A stretch of DNA of 64,000 nt from Microbacterium soli (GTDB lineage Bacteria; Actinomycetota; Actinomycetes; Actinomycetales; Microbacteriaceae), in NCBI RefSeq assembly GCF_039539005.1, contig NZ_BAABCP010000001.1, positions 2,170,001 to 2,234,000 on the forward strand, given 5' to 3'. Each line of letters begins with the position of its first letter. The first letter of the stretch is position 1. The notes beneath the pieces are model-generated. The model saw only the letters and a list, made by a program, of their open reading frames with translations. It was not told the origin of the DNA and ran no database searches. Both the position numbers and the translations under genes were made by a program. This document shows, one piece after another, positions 56,177-64,000 of the stretch.

Positions 56177-57769
56177 ATGCCCGCAGGCGAATCGTTCTAC
56201 ATCACCACGCCGATCTACTATCCCAGCGACGTGCCGCACATCGGCCACGGCTACACGTCCGTCGCCGTGGACACGCTCGCGCGCTGGCACCGCCAGTCCG
56301 GCGACGACACCTGGATGCTCACCGGCACCGACGAGCACGGCCAGAAGATGCTGCGCGCCGCCGCCGCCAATGACGTGACCCCGCAGGAGTGGGTCGACAA
56401 GCTCGTCGGCGAGAGCTGGTTCCCCCTGCTGGAGACCCTCGACGTCGCCAACGACGACTTCATCCGCACCACGCAGGAGCGGCACGAGAAGAACGTGCAG
56501 GTCTTCTTCCAGAAGCTGTACGACGCCGGCTACATCTACGCGGGCGAGTACGAGGCGCTGTACTGCGTGGGCTGCGAGGAGTTCAAGCCCGAGTCCGAGA
56601 TCGTCGACGGCACGGGCCCCTTCGAGGGGCTAAAGGTCTGCGCCATCCACTCGAAGCCGCTGGAACTGCTGCAGGAGAAGAACTACTTCTTCAAGCTCAG
56701 CGAATTCCAGGGGCGGCTGCTGGAGCTGTACCGGACCGAGCCGGACTTCGTGCGCCCCGACTCGGCGCGCAATGAGGTCGTCTCCTTCGTCAGCCAGGGG
56801 CTGAAGGACCTGTCGATCTCCCGCTCCACGTTCGACTGGGGCATCCCGCTGCCGTGGGACGAGTCGCACGTCATCTACGTGTGGGTCGACGCCCTGCTCA
56901 ACTACGTCACCGCGGTCGGCTACGGTGCGGACGAGGAGCAGTTCGCCCGGCGCTGGCCGGCGTACCACGTGGTCGGCAAGGACATCCTGCGCTTCCACGC
57001 CGTGATCTGGCCGGCGCTGCTGATGGCGGCCGGGCTCGATGTGCCCAAGGGCGTGTTCGCGCACGGCTGGCTGCTGGTGGGCGGCGAGAAGATGTCGAAG
57101 TCGAAGCTCACCGGCATCGCCCCGACCGAGATCACCGACGTGTTCGGCTCGGACGCCTACCGGTTCTACTTCCTCTCGGCGATCGCGTTCGGCCAGGACG
57201 GTTCGTTCTCCTGGGAGGACCTGTCGGCCCGCTACCAGGCCGAGCTCGCCAACGGGTTCGGCAACCTCGCCTCCCGCACCATCGCGATGATCGAGAAGTA
57301 CTTCGGCGGCGCCGTGCCGGAGCCGTCCGACTACGCCGAGCGCGACCTGGAGATCCAGAAGACGCTGACGGATGCCGTGGCCGCGGCGGATGCCGCGATC
57401 GAGCACTTCCGCATCGACGAGGCCATCCACGCGATCTGGACGCTCGTGGACGAGCTCAACCACTACATCACCGAGAACGAGCCGTGGACCCTCGCCAAGC
57501 GGGCGGACGGCGGAGACGAGGCGCAGCGCGACCGCCTGCGCACCGTGCTCTACACCTGCGCCGAGGGCCTGCGGGCCCTGGCTGTGCTGCTGTCCCCGGT
57601 GATGCCGGAGTCCACCGGCAGGCTGTGGGACGCGCTGGGTGTGGAGGAGTCGCTGGGGGCGCTCACCGCGCAGCCCATCCGGGAGGCCGGTTCCTGGGGC
57701 GTGCTGAGACCCGGCACGACGGTCACGACCCTCGCGCCGCTGTTCCCGCGCGTGGAGCAGACCGCGTAG
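56177..57769 (+). CDS. metG: Methionyl-tRNA synthetase
   Basis: A 530-residue class I synthetase charging tRNA-Met. HIGH-type motif HIGHGY (about residues 21-26), KMSKSK motif (in GGEKMSKSKLTG), the CP domain with YCVGCEEFK and the anticodon-binding helix bundle are present. The ATG at 56177 follows TAGAAT by seven bases and begins the conserved SFYITTPIYYPSDVPHIGH segment; an upstream frame extension from 56123 is not needed. Confidence 0.95.
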   Translation: MPAGESFYITTPIYYPSDVPHIGHGYTSVAVDTLARWHRQSGDDTWMLTGTDEHGQKMLRAAAANDVTPQEWVDKLVGESWFPLLETLDVANDDFIRTTQERHEKNVQVFFQKLYDAGYIYAGEYEALYCVGCEEFKPESEIVDGTGPFEGLKVCAIHSKPLELLQEKNYFFKLSEFQGRLLELYRTEPDFVRPDSARNEVVSFVSQGLKDLSISRSTFDWGIPLPWDESHVIYVWVDALLNYVTAVGYGADEEQFARRWPAYHVVGKDILRFHAVIWPALLMAAGLDVPKGVFAHGWLLVGGEKMSKSKLTGIAPTEITDVFGSDAYRFYFLSAIAFGQDGSFSWEDLSARYQAELANGFGNLASRTIAMIEKYFGGAVPEPSDYAERDLEIQKTLTDAVAAADAAIEHFRIDEAIHAIWTLVDELNHYITENEPWTLAKRADGGDEAQRDRLRTVLYTCAEGLRALAVLLSPVMPESTGRLWDALGVEESLGALTAQPIREAGSWGVLRPGTTVTTLAPLFPRVEQTA

Positions 57770-57788
57770 CGCCGGCCGGGCGAGCAGC

Positions 57789-58664
57789 ATGGCGGAGACC
57801 TATGTGCGCGAGCGCTCCACGAAGGGGCGCAGGGATCTGAGCTACCCGGCCTCGCCGGAGCCCCTCACGATCCCGGTGTACGACAACCACTGCCACCTGG
57901 AGATCACCGATGGCGTGGAGCCGCTGAGCTTGCGCGAGCAGCTCGACCGCGCCGGGGCCGTCGGGATCGCCGGCGTCGTGCAGGCGTCCGGCGACGTCGA
58001 GTCCTCCCGCTGGGCGGTGGAGGCGGCGGCCTCCGACCCGCGCGTGCTCGCGGCCGTCGCGATCCACCCCAACGACGCTCCGATCTACAAGCAGGAGGGC
58101 CGCCTGGACGAGGCGATCGCGGTGATCGACGCGCTCGCCGCGCACCCGCGCACCCGGGCGATCGGCGAGACCGGACTGGACTACTTCCGCACCGGAGAAG
58201 CCGGCCGCCCCGCCCAGCACGAGTCCTTCGAGGCGCACATCGCGCTGGCGAAGAAGCACGGCATCGCGATGCAGATCCACGATCGCGATGCGCACGACGA
58301 CGTGCTGGAGACCCTCGCCCGCGTCGGCGCGCCCGAGCGCACCGTGTTCCACTGCTTCTCCGGCGACGACGCCATGGCGCGAGTGGCGGCGGATGCCGGA
58401 TACTGGCTGTCCTTCGCCGGCAACGTCACGTTCAAGAACGCGCAGAACCTGCGTGACGCCCTGCACGTGGCGCCGCTGGAGCGCATCCTCGTCGAGACGG
58501 ATGCGCCGTTCCTCACGCCCGTCCCGCTGCGCGGCCGGCCCAACGCGCCCTACCTCGTGCCGTTGACGGTGCGGTTCATGGCCGCTGAGCTCGGCTTGGA
58601 CGTCGACGAGCTGTGCGCGCGGCTGGCGGCCAACACCGTCGCCGTCTACGGCTCGTTCGACTGA
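57789..58664 (+). CDS. tatD: TatD-family metal-dependent DNase/hydrolase
   Basis: A 291-residue TIM-barrel amidohydrolase-like protein. The metal ligands are recognisable: DNHCHLE near residue 32, IGETGLDYFR, QIHDRDAHDD, HCFSGD and VETDAPFLTPVP. It is encoded 19 bases after metG, a common arrangement. The 3' end overlaps the convergent MFS gene by 19 bases. Confidence 0.93.
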   Translation: MAETYVRERSTKGRRDLSYPASPEPLTIPVYDNHCHLEITDGVEPLSLREQLDRAGAVGIAGVVQASGDVESSRWAVEAAASDPRVLAAVAIHPNDAPIYKQEGRLDEAIAVIDALAAHPRTRAIGETGLDYFRTGEAGRPAQHESFEAHIALAKKHGIAMQIHDRDAHDDVLETLARVGAPERTVFHCFSGDDAMARVAADAGYWLSFAGNVTFKNAQNLRDALHVAPLERILVETDAPFLTPVPLRGRPNAPYLVPLTVRFMAAELGLDVDELCARLAANTVAVYGSFD

Positions 58665-59929
58665 GGCTCCTCCTCGAGCACCGGCTTCGCCGCGGCGATG
58701 TGCGAGATCTGCCGCCACATCAGCAGCAGCGTGAGCGCGGCGCCGGCGAAGGCGAACCACCACGGCGCCGTCAGTCCCCACACCTGCGCGATCACGCCGC
58801 CGAGCGCCTGCCCGATGACCATGCCGCCGAACACCCCGACCATGTTGACCGACCCGACCCGGCCCTGCAGCTCGTGGGGGACGAGTCGCTGCCGCACGGT
58901 CGTGGAGATCGTGCCCCACACGAACGAGTAGGCGCCGAACCCGACCATGATCCCCAGGGCGACGGCGCCGTCGGTGGTCAGGGCGAAGGCGAGATGCATG
59001 AGCACCTCCAGCGACAGGCACACCTTCATGAGTGTTGCGAACGACACGTGCCGCTCGAGCCACCCGAAGCACATCGTCGCGGCGAGGCCGCCCAGAGCGG
59101 ATGCCGTGGTGAGCGCGCCGAAGCCCACCGGCCCCATCTGCAGATGCTCGGTGGCGTAGAGGACGAGGATGCCCCAGGGTGCGGCCCATGTGACGTTGAA
59201 CGCCAGGATGATGATGATCAGTGTGCGCACCGGCTTGTTGTGCCAGGCCCAGCGCACGCCCTCCGCGATGTCGTGCCGGACGTGCGTGCGCCCCGGGCCC
59301 TCCGACCGCGACGCGTCGTCTCCCCGCGAGGGCACCGGCTGTCGTGCGATCCGCGACACCAGCACCAGGGCAACCGACACCGCCAGCACCTGGGCGAGGA
59401 ACGGCCAGAACGTCCCGATCGCGAAGAGGAACGCCCCCAGCGGCGGCCCCGCCAGCTGGTTGGCGACGAGGAACCCCGCCTGAAGTCGGGCGTTGCCCAC
59501 GCCCAGGTCCGTGGGCCTGACCATCATCGGCAGCAGCGTGCTGCTGGTGGTGTCGGCGAACACCTCCGCCGTGCCGTAGAGGAAGGACACGACCAGCACG
59601 ATGACGATGTTCGCCGTGCCCGTCATGAGGAACGCCACGAGCGCCAGCACGATCACCGCGCGGATGCCGTGCGCGAGCATCACCAGCATCCGCCGCTCCA
59701 CGCGATCCGCGATCGCGCCGGCGTGCAGGCCGAACAGCAGCCACGGCAGGAACTGCAGCATGGCTCCGGAGGCCACCAGCACCGGCGACGAGGTCATCGA
59801 GGCGATCAGCAGGGGAGAGGCCGCCAGGGCGATGCCGTCGCCGATGTTGCTCGTCCACGCCGCCGACATGAGCCAGCGGAAGTCGCGCCCGAGCCGGCGC
59901 GGTGCGATGAGCTCTCCCAGTCCGGTCAC
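58646..59929 (-). CDS. Major facilitator superfamily transporter
   Basis: A 427-residue efflux-type permease (MFS_3/enterobactin-exporter-like) with twelve hydrophobic helices. It begins LGRDFRWLMSAAWTSNIGDGIALAASPLL and has the loop motif GAIADRVERR between helices 2 and 3. The GTG at 59929 is chosen because TAGGAT lies seven bases upstream and the family N-terminus begins there. Substrate unknown. Confidence 0.88.
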   Translation of the reverse strand: MTGLGELIAPRRLGRDFRWLMSAAWTSNIGDGIALAASPLLIASMTSSPVLVASGAMLQFLPWLLFGLHAGAIADRVERRMLVMLAHGIRAVIVLALVAFLMTGTANIVIVLVVSFLYGTAEVFADTTSSTLLPMMVRPTDLGVGNARLQAGFLVANQLAGPPLGAFLFAIGTFWPFLAQVLAVSVALVLVSRIARQPVPSRGDDASRSEGPGRTHVRHDIAEGVRWAWHNKPVRTLIIIILAFNVTWAAPWGILVLYATEHLQMGPVGFGALTTASALGGLAATMCFGWLERHVSFATLMKVCLSLEVLMHLAFALTTDGAVALGIMVGFGAYSFVWGTISTTVRQRLVPHELQGRVGSVNMVGVFGGMVIGQALGGVIAQVWGLTAPWWFAFAGAALTLLLMWRQISHIAAAKPVLEEEPQSNEP

Positions 59930-59975
59930 TCGCTCGATCCTAAGGGCGAGTGCCGACGTGCGCGAGAATGGACGC

Positions 59976-60830
59976 ATGACCGTCACCCTGCTCGGCGCCA
60001 CCGAGATCCGCCGCCTCGCCGCCGAGCTCGATGTGACCCCCACGAAGAAGCTCGGGCAGAACTTCGTCGTCGACGCCAACACGGTCCGCAAGATCGTGCA
60101 GGCCGCCGACGTGCGGGCGGGCGAGCGAGTCGTGGAGATCGGTCCGGGCCTCGGATCGCTCACGCTCGCGATCCTGGAGGCCGCGGCCGCGGTGACGGCC
60201 GTGGAGATCGACCATCGCCTCGCCGCGAGGCTCGCGCGCACCGCCGCCGAGCGCGGCGCGCCCGACGGCGCGCTCACCGTCGTGGACGCCGACGCGCTGC
60301 GCATCACGGAACTCCCCGGCGACCCGACCGTGCTGGTGGCCAACCTGCCCTACAACGTCTCCGTTCCGGTGCTGCTGCACCTGCTGGAGACCTTCCCCCG
60401 GCTGCAGCGGGGCGTCGTGATGGTGCAGGCGGAGGTCGCCGAGCGCCTGGCGGCGGAGCCCGGATCCAAGGTGTACGGCGCGCCCAGCGTGAAGGCCGCC
60501 TGGTACGGACCCTGGCAGCTGCGCGGCACGGTGTCGCGCCAGGTGTTCTGGCCGGTGCCGAACGTCGACAGCCTGCTGGTCGGCTTCCACCGCGACCCCG
60601 AGCCGCGCGGTGGCGACGACGAGCGCCGGCGCACCTTCGAGATCGTGGACGCCGCGTTCAACCAGCGTCGCAAGATGCTCCGGCAGGCGCTGTCGGGCGT
60701 GTTCGGCGGCTCTGCCGCGGCATCCGTCGTCCTGGACTCCGCCGGCGTGGCGCCGACCGCCCGCGGAGAGGACCTCACGGTCGACGATTACCACAGGGTC
60801 GCCCTGGCTGCGTCCGAGCGGGTGGGCTGA
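59976..60830 (+). CDS. rsmA: 16S rRNA dimethyladenosine transferase RsmA/KsgA
   Basis: A 284-residue SAM methyltransferase that dimethylates A1518 and A1519 of 16S rRNA. KKLGQNFVVDANTVRKIV, VVEIGPGLGSLTLAIL (SAM site) and the catalytic VANLPYNVSVPVLL are all conserved. GAGAAT lies six bases before the ATG. It sits in the usual rsmA-ispE neighbourhood, with a short ORF between the two genes. Confidence 0.95.
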   Translation: MTVTLLGATEIRRLAAELDVTPTKKLGQNFVVDANTVRKIVQAADVRAGERVVEIGPGLGSLTLAILEAAAAVTAVEIDHRLAARLARTAAERGAPDGALTVVDADALRITELPGDPTVLVANLPYNVSVPVLLHLLETFPRLQRGVVMVQAEVAERLAAEPGSKVYGAPSVKAAWYGPWQLRGTVSRQVFWPVPNVDSLLVGFHRDPEPRGGDDERRRTFEIVDAAFNQRRKMLRQALSGVFGGSAAASVVLDSAGVAPTARGEDLTVDDYHRVALAASERVG

Positions 60831-60860
60831 TCCGACGTCGAGCTGGACTAACCTGGCACG

Positions 60861-60989
60861 GTGACCGAACGCATCCGCCCTCCCGTTCCCGACACGCGCC
60901 GGCCGTATGTCGCCGCGGAGTCCACCGCCATCGACGCGATCGCGCGCGGAGTGGACGTCGACCTGCGGTCGGTCTGCTCCGAGCTGTGA
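60861..60989 (+). CDS. Possible 42-residue leaderless small protein
   Basis: A GTG-initiated ORF between rsmA and ispE: starts MTERIRPPVPDTRRPYVAAE and ends DLRSVCSEL. TAACCT ends exactly six bases before the GTG, the same spacing as the leaderless genes of this window, and the ORF fills the gap up to 19 bases before ispE. I do not recognise the protein. It could instead be the 5' part of a leaderless ispE transcript. Confidence 0.4.
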   Translation: MTERIRPPVPDTRRPYVAAESTAIDAIARGVDVDLRSVCSEL

Positions 60990-61008
60990 GACGGACGAGG
61001 GGCAGCGC

Positions 61009-61941
61009 ATGAGCATGGCACGCCGAACGGATGCCGTGCACGTGCGCGCGCCGGGGAAGATCAACGTCTACCTCGGTGTGGGGGCCCTCCGCGGCGACGG
61101 CTATCACTCCCTCGCCACGGTCTTCCAAGCCGTCTCGCTGTACGAGGACGTGCACGCGTCGCCGTCCGACGGGTTCTCGCTGGAGGTGTCGGGCGAGGTG
61201 GACGTGTCGGGCGTGCCGCTGGACGATCGGAATCTGGCCCTGCGCGCCGCGAAGCTGCTGGCGGCGGAGACCGGGGTTCGCGACGGCGTGCACCTGGACA
61301 TCCGCAAGGGCGTTCCGGTGGCGGGCGGCATGGGCGGCGGCTCGGCCGACGCCGCTGCGGCCCTCGTGGCGTGCGACGCGCTGTGGGGCACGGGGATCGG
61401 TTCGCGCGGTCTGCATGAGCTGGCCGCGCGACTGGGAGCCGATGTGCCCTTCGCCCTGCACGGTGGAACCGCCGTCGGCACGGGACGCGGCGACGTGCTC
61501 ACGCCCGCACTGGCCCGTGGACGCTTCGACTGGGTGCTCGTCCTGGGCGGTCGGGGGCTGTCGACCCCCGAGATGTACCGACGGCTCGACGGTCTCCGAG
61601 CGCACGGCGATTCCCTGGCCGATGATGCGCTGGAGCTGCTGGAGGTCCCCGTCGCGGTGCTGCAGGCGCTGCGGTCGGGGTCCGCGGAGGAGCTGGCGCC
61701 GGTCATGATGAACGACCTCGAGGCCGCCGCGGTGCTGGACCGCGCCGACATCGAGCTGGTGCTGGCCGACGGCGTGCGGATGGGGGCGCTCACCGGGATC
61801 GTTTCGGGGTCGGGTCCGACCACGGCGTTCCTGTGCGGCGGCCCGGAGGCCGCCGGTGCGCTGCGGGACGAGCTGCGGGCGTCCGGCCGTGACGCGCTGC
61901 ACGTGCACGGCCCGGTGCCGGGCGCACGCGTGGTCGACTGA
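61009..61941 (+). CDS. ispE: 4-diphosphocytidyl-2-C-methylerythritol kinase
   Basis: A 310-residue GHMP kinase of the MEP isoprenoid pathway. VRAPGKINVYLGVG, the ATP loop VPVAGGMGGGSADAAAAL and SGSGPTTAFLC near the C-terminus are the three family motifs. GAGGGG precedes the ATG at 61009. It follows rsmA in the conserved order. Confidence 0.94.
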   Translation: MSMARRTDAVHVRAPGKINVYLGVGALRGDGYHSLATVFQAVSLYEDVHASPSDGFSLEVSGEVDVSGVPLDDRNLALRAAKLLAAETGVRDGVHLDIRKGVPVAGGMGGGSADAAAALVACDALWGTGIGSRGLHELAARLGADVPFALHGGTAVGTGRGDVLTPALARGRFDWVLVLGGRGLSTPEMYRRLDGLRAHGDSLADDALELLEVPVAVLQALRSGSAEELAPVMMNDLEAAAVLDRADIELVLADGVRMGALTGIVSGSGPTTAFLCGGPEAAGALRDELRASGRDALHVHGPVPGARVVD

Positions 61942-62056
61942 GCCCGGACCCCCGCGGGGTGGACAGGTCGCAGCGGGTTCGCGGCGGTGCTGTGGACAAC
62001 CACCTGCCGGGCCCATAGAATCCGGATCACATGGCGTCTGCTCGAGGAGGCATCCC

Positions 62057-63055
62057 ATGCAGGACATCCGGTTCAAGCCCGAGCGATCGCAGTACGTCTA
62101 CACGTTCGGCGGGGCGGAGCCCGCCCTGCGCATCACCCCGGGAACCGTGCTGAGACTGTGGTCGGAGGACGCCTTCAACTTCGCGCTGCGGTCCACATCC
62201 GATCTGCCCGACAGGCTCGACATGAGGTACGTGAACCCGCAGACCGGGCCGTTCTACGTCGAGGGGGCCGAGCCGGGGGACACCCTCGCGCTGCACATCG
62301 TCGATCTCACCCCCGCGCGCGGCTTCGGCGCCTCCACGACCATCCCGTTCTTCGGAGGGCTGACCGGGACCGATCGCACGGCACTGCTGCAGGAGGCGCT
62401 CCCGTCCGCGACGTGGATCTACGAGGTGGACAGCGCGCGGCAGACCGTCGGGTTCCAGTCCCGATTCGGCGATCTGGAGATCGCGCTCCCCATCGAGTGC
62501 ATGCTGGGCACGGTCGGTGTCGCCCCGGCAGCCGGGGAGGTGCGCACGAGCCTCGTCCCGGAGCGGTTCGGTGGGAACATGGACACCCCGGAGATGAAGG
62601 TCGGCACGACCGCGTACCTGGGTGTCAACGTCGAGGGCGCGATGTTCTCCATCGGCGACGGGCATTACCGTCAGGGCGAGGGGGAGGCCTGCGGCACGGC
62701 CGTGGAGGGCGCCATGGACTCCGTCATCATCGTCGAACTCATCAAGGGGTCGGCACCGGCCTGGCCGCGGCTGGAGACGGACGATCACTGGATGGTGGTG
62801 GGATCGTCCCGGCCCATGGAGGACTCCTGGCGGATCGCGCAGGTGGAGATGGTGGACTGGCTGGGCGAGATGTTCGGGCTGCATCGGATGGACGCCTACC
62901 AGCTGCTCACCCAGATCGCGCTGGCACCCATCGCCAACGTCGTGGACGCCAACTACAGCGTCGTCGTGAAGGTGCGCAAGTCGCTCCTGCCGTCGAGCGA
63001 GGCCTTCGACGGCATGCATCGGCGGCTTCGCGAAGCAGCAGCGGAGGCCCGCTAG
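62057..63055 (+). CDS. Acetamidase/formamidase family protein
   Basis: A 332-residue protein of the FmdA/AmdA family, beta-rich metal-dependent amidases. GDTLALHIVDLTPARGFG, GGNMDTPEMKVGTTAYLGVNVEGAMFSIGDGHYRQGEGE and the acidic/histidine cluster within it mark the active site. GAGGAGG precedes the ATG. A TAGAAT box near 62015 could be its -10. It forms a likely operon with the downstream SDR, suggesting catabolism of a small amide. Confidence 0.88.
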   Translation: MQDIRFKPERSQYVYTFGGAEPALRITPGTVLRLWSEDAFNFALRSTSDLPDRLDMRYVNPQTGPFYVEGAEPGDTLALHIVDLTPARGFGASTTIPFFGGLTGTDRTALLQEALPSATWIYEVDSARQTVGFQSRFGDLEIALPIECMLGTVGVAPAAGEVRTSLVPERFGGNMDTPEMKVGTTAYLGVNVEGAMFSIGDGHYRQGEGEACGTAVEGAMDSVIIVELIKGSAPAWPRLETDDHWMVVGSSRPMEDSWRIAQVEMVDWLGEMFGLHRMDAYQLLTQIALAPIANVVDANYSVVVKVRKSLLPSSEAFDGMHRRLREAAAEAR

Positions 63056-63087
63056 CACGGCGGGATCCGGGACTCGAGGAGGAGCAC

Positions 63088-63849
63088 ATGGATCTGCAGC
63101 TCAAGGGGAAGACCGCCATGATCACCGGGGCGACCCGAGGCATCGGGCGCGCCACCGCGCAGCTGTTCGCGGAGGAAGGGGCGAACGTCGCCTTCTGCGC
63201 ACGTGATGCCGAGAGCGTCGCGACAGTGGAGGCCGAGCTGCGCGAGACGGGCGTGAAGGCCGCGGGCACCGCCCTGGACGTGGCGGATGCCGCAGCCCTG
63301 CGCGCCTGGGTGGAGAGCACCGCGGCGGATTTCGGCGGGATCGACATGGCCGTGGCGAATGTCAGCGCTCTGGCCATCCCCGACACCGAGGAGAACTGGG
63401 AGACGTCCTTCCGGGTGGATCTGATGGGGACGGTGAATCTCGTCAAGGCGGTCCTCCCGCATCTGGAGCGCAGCACTGTGCGCTCCGTGGTCGCCATCTC
63501 CAGCGTGTCCGGGCGAGAGGCGGACTTCGCCTCTGGCCCATACGGGACCATGAAGACGGCCATCATCGGCTTCATGGCCGGGGTGGCGCTCCAGGTCGCC
63601 GACAAGAACATCCGGGTGAACACGGTCTCACCGGGCAACACCTACTTCCCCGGAGGCGTCTGGGAGGGCATCGAGGGAGGCGATCCCGCGCTCTTCGAGT
63701 TCGCGATGGGGCTCAACCCCACAGGGAGGATGGGCACCCCGGAGGAGATCGCCGCGGGGGTCGTGTTCGTCTCGAGTCCGCTGGCGAGCCGTGTGAGCGG
63801 CTCCAACTTCCTCATCGACGGCGCACTGACCCGCGGCATCCAGTTCTGA
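63088..63849 (+). CDS. Short-chain dehydrogenase/reductase with altered NNAG motif
   Basis: A 253-residue SDR beginning LKGKTAMITGATRGIGRA. The usual NNAG reads VANVSAL, but the catalytic serine (ISSVSGRE) and YGTMK are present. GAGGAGGAG lies seven bases before the ATG, and the gene is 32 bases downstream of the acetamidase gene. The substrate is unknown. Confidence 0.85.
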   Translation: MDLQLKGKTAMITGATRGIGRATAQLFAEEGANVAFCARDAESVATVEAELRETGVKAAGTALDVADAAALRAWVESTAADFGGIDMAVANVSALAIPDTEENWETSFRVDLMGTVNLVKAVLPHLERSTVRSVVAISSVSGREADFASGPYGTMKTAIIGFMAGVALQVADKNIRVNTVSPGNTYFPGGVWEGIEGGDPALFEFAMGLNPTGRMGTPEEIAAGVVFVSSPLASRVSGSNFLIDGALTRGIQF

Positions 63850-63868
63850 GTGCCCGATGTCCGTCTCC

Positions 63869-64000
63869 TCAGGGCCGACCGTACGCCTCGAGGAGACGCA
63901 GCCAGACCTCGCTCATCGTGGGGAAGGCGGGCACGGCGTGCCACAGCCGGTCCAGGGGGATCTCGCCCACCACGGCCATGGTCGCCGCCTGCACCAGCTC
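63869..64000 (-). CDS. C-terminal end of an FAD-dependent pyridine nucleotide-disulfide oxidoreductase (partial)
   Basis: The last 43 residues of a gene that continues beyond the window: ELVQAATMAVVGEIPLDRL ... HAVPAFPTMSEVWLRLLEA. This is the dimer-interface tail typical of mercuric-reductase/dihydrolipoamide-dehydrogenase-like proteins in actinobacteria, with the HAVPAFPTMSE segment in place of HxHPT. The catalytic part is outside, so the exact enzyme cannot be named. Confidence 0.75.
   Translation of the reverse strand, partial: ELVQAATMAVVGEIPLDRLWHAVPAFPTMSEVWLRLLEAYGRP

Noticed and set aside
57723..59858. 711-codon minus-strand frame across tatD and the MFS gene
   Set aside because: Runs antisense to tatD and out of frame through the genuine MFS gene; composition is Arg/Gly/His-rich noise.

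Overview
The window comes from a high-GC actinobacterium, most likely a Microbacterium or close relative in the Microbacteriaceae. The evidence is strong G/C bias at third codon positions, an nrdHIEF operon, a leuA gene behind a leucine-rich leader peptide, a QcrB-type cytochrome b, PucR and FadR-type regulators, and about 17 genes whose start codon lies 5-8 bases after a TAnnnT-like -10 box, which suggests leaderless mRNAs. No rRNA, tRNA or CRISPR array was recognised.

Layout. (1) 1-3970: the class Ib ribonucleotide reductase operon nrdH-nrdI-nrdE-nrdF, closed by a clear terminator. (2) 4.3-11.3 kb: a small-gene accessory zone with an ArsR/AHSA1 pair, an IS3-type remnant, an ECF41-type sigma factor, an orphan and unusual cytochrome b, an ABM monooxygenase, a second ECF sigma factor with a SnoaL-like tail, a DHFR-fold reductase and a MerR-VOC fusion regulator. 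(3) 11.5-15.1 kb: leuA with its attenuator leader and a downstream cyclase gene, divergent from a FadR-type GntR regulator. (4) 15.1-16.3 kb: a decayed IS5-family transposase and a long nested hairpin. (5) 16.2-29.1 kb: the most distinctive region, a catabolic cluster. A Tau/Ssu-type ABC importer is followed by a cytosolic formylglycine-type sulfatase, a small ORF, an amidase, an SDR, a DUF1537 kinase and a LacI regulator. A second, paralogous LacI gene points the other way, and beyond it lie a HisD-family (HpsN-like) dehydrogenase and another SDR. The same palindromic operator, core TGCATACGTATGCA, directly follows a TTGACA -35 box ahead of both the importer operon and the HisD-like gene, so the two blocks look like one regulon. 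(6) 29.1-29.9 kb: a broken SUOX-fold molybdoenzyme gene. (7) 29.9-34.6 kb: an omega-aminotransferase and a CoA-acylating (methyl)malonate-semialdehyde dehydrogenase, divergent from a PucR regulator with a 19-bp palindrome between them; probably beta-alanine or related amine catabolism. (8) 34.7-64 kb: core and general metabolic genes including pgi, a sulfurtransferase, NYN/OST-HTH and Gfo/Idh/MocA genes, hrpA, a self-regulated CPBP protease/membrane protein/HTH operon, a DUF255 protein, a Pmt-type mannosyltransferase, rsmI, metG, tatD, rsmA/ksgA, ispE, an acetamidase-like gene, an SDR and the C-terminal end of a flavin disulfide oxidoreductase.

Working model for the cluster (inference): an organic sulfate ester or sulfonate is imported by the ABC system and desulfated in the cytosol. 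The carbon skeleton is then processed by the amidase, two SDRs, the HisD-like alcohol dehydrogenase and the DUF1537 sugar-acid kinase, under two related LacI repressors. The substrate is not evident from sequence. By reading, the 4-29 kb section uses A/T at third positions more often than the 30-64 kb section and contains all the insertion-sequence scars, consistent with an acquired or variable region.
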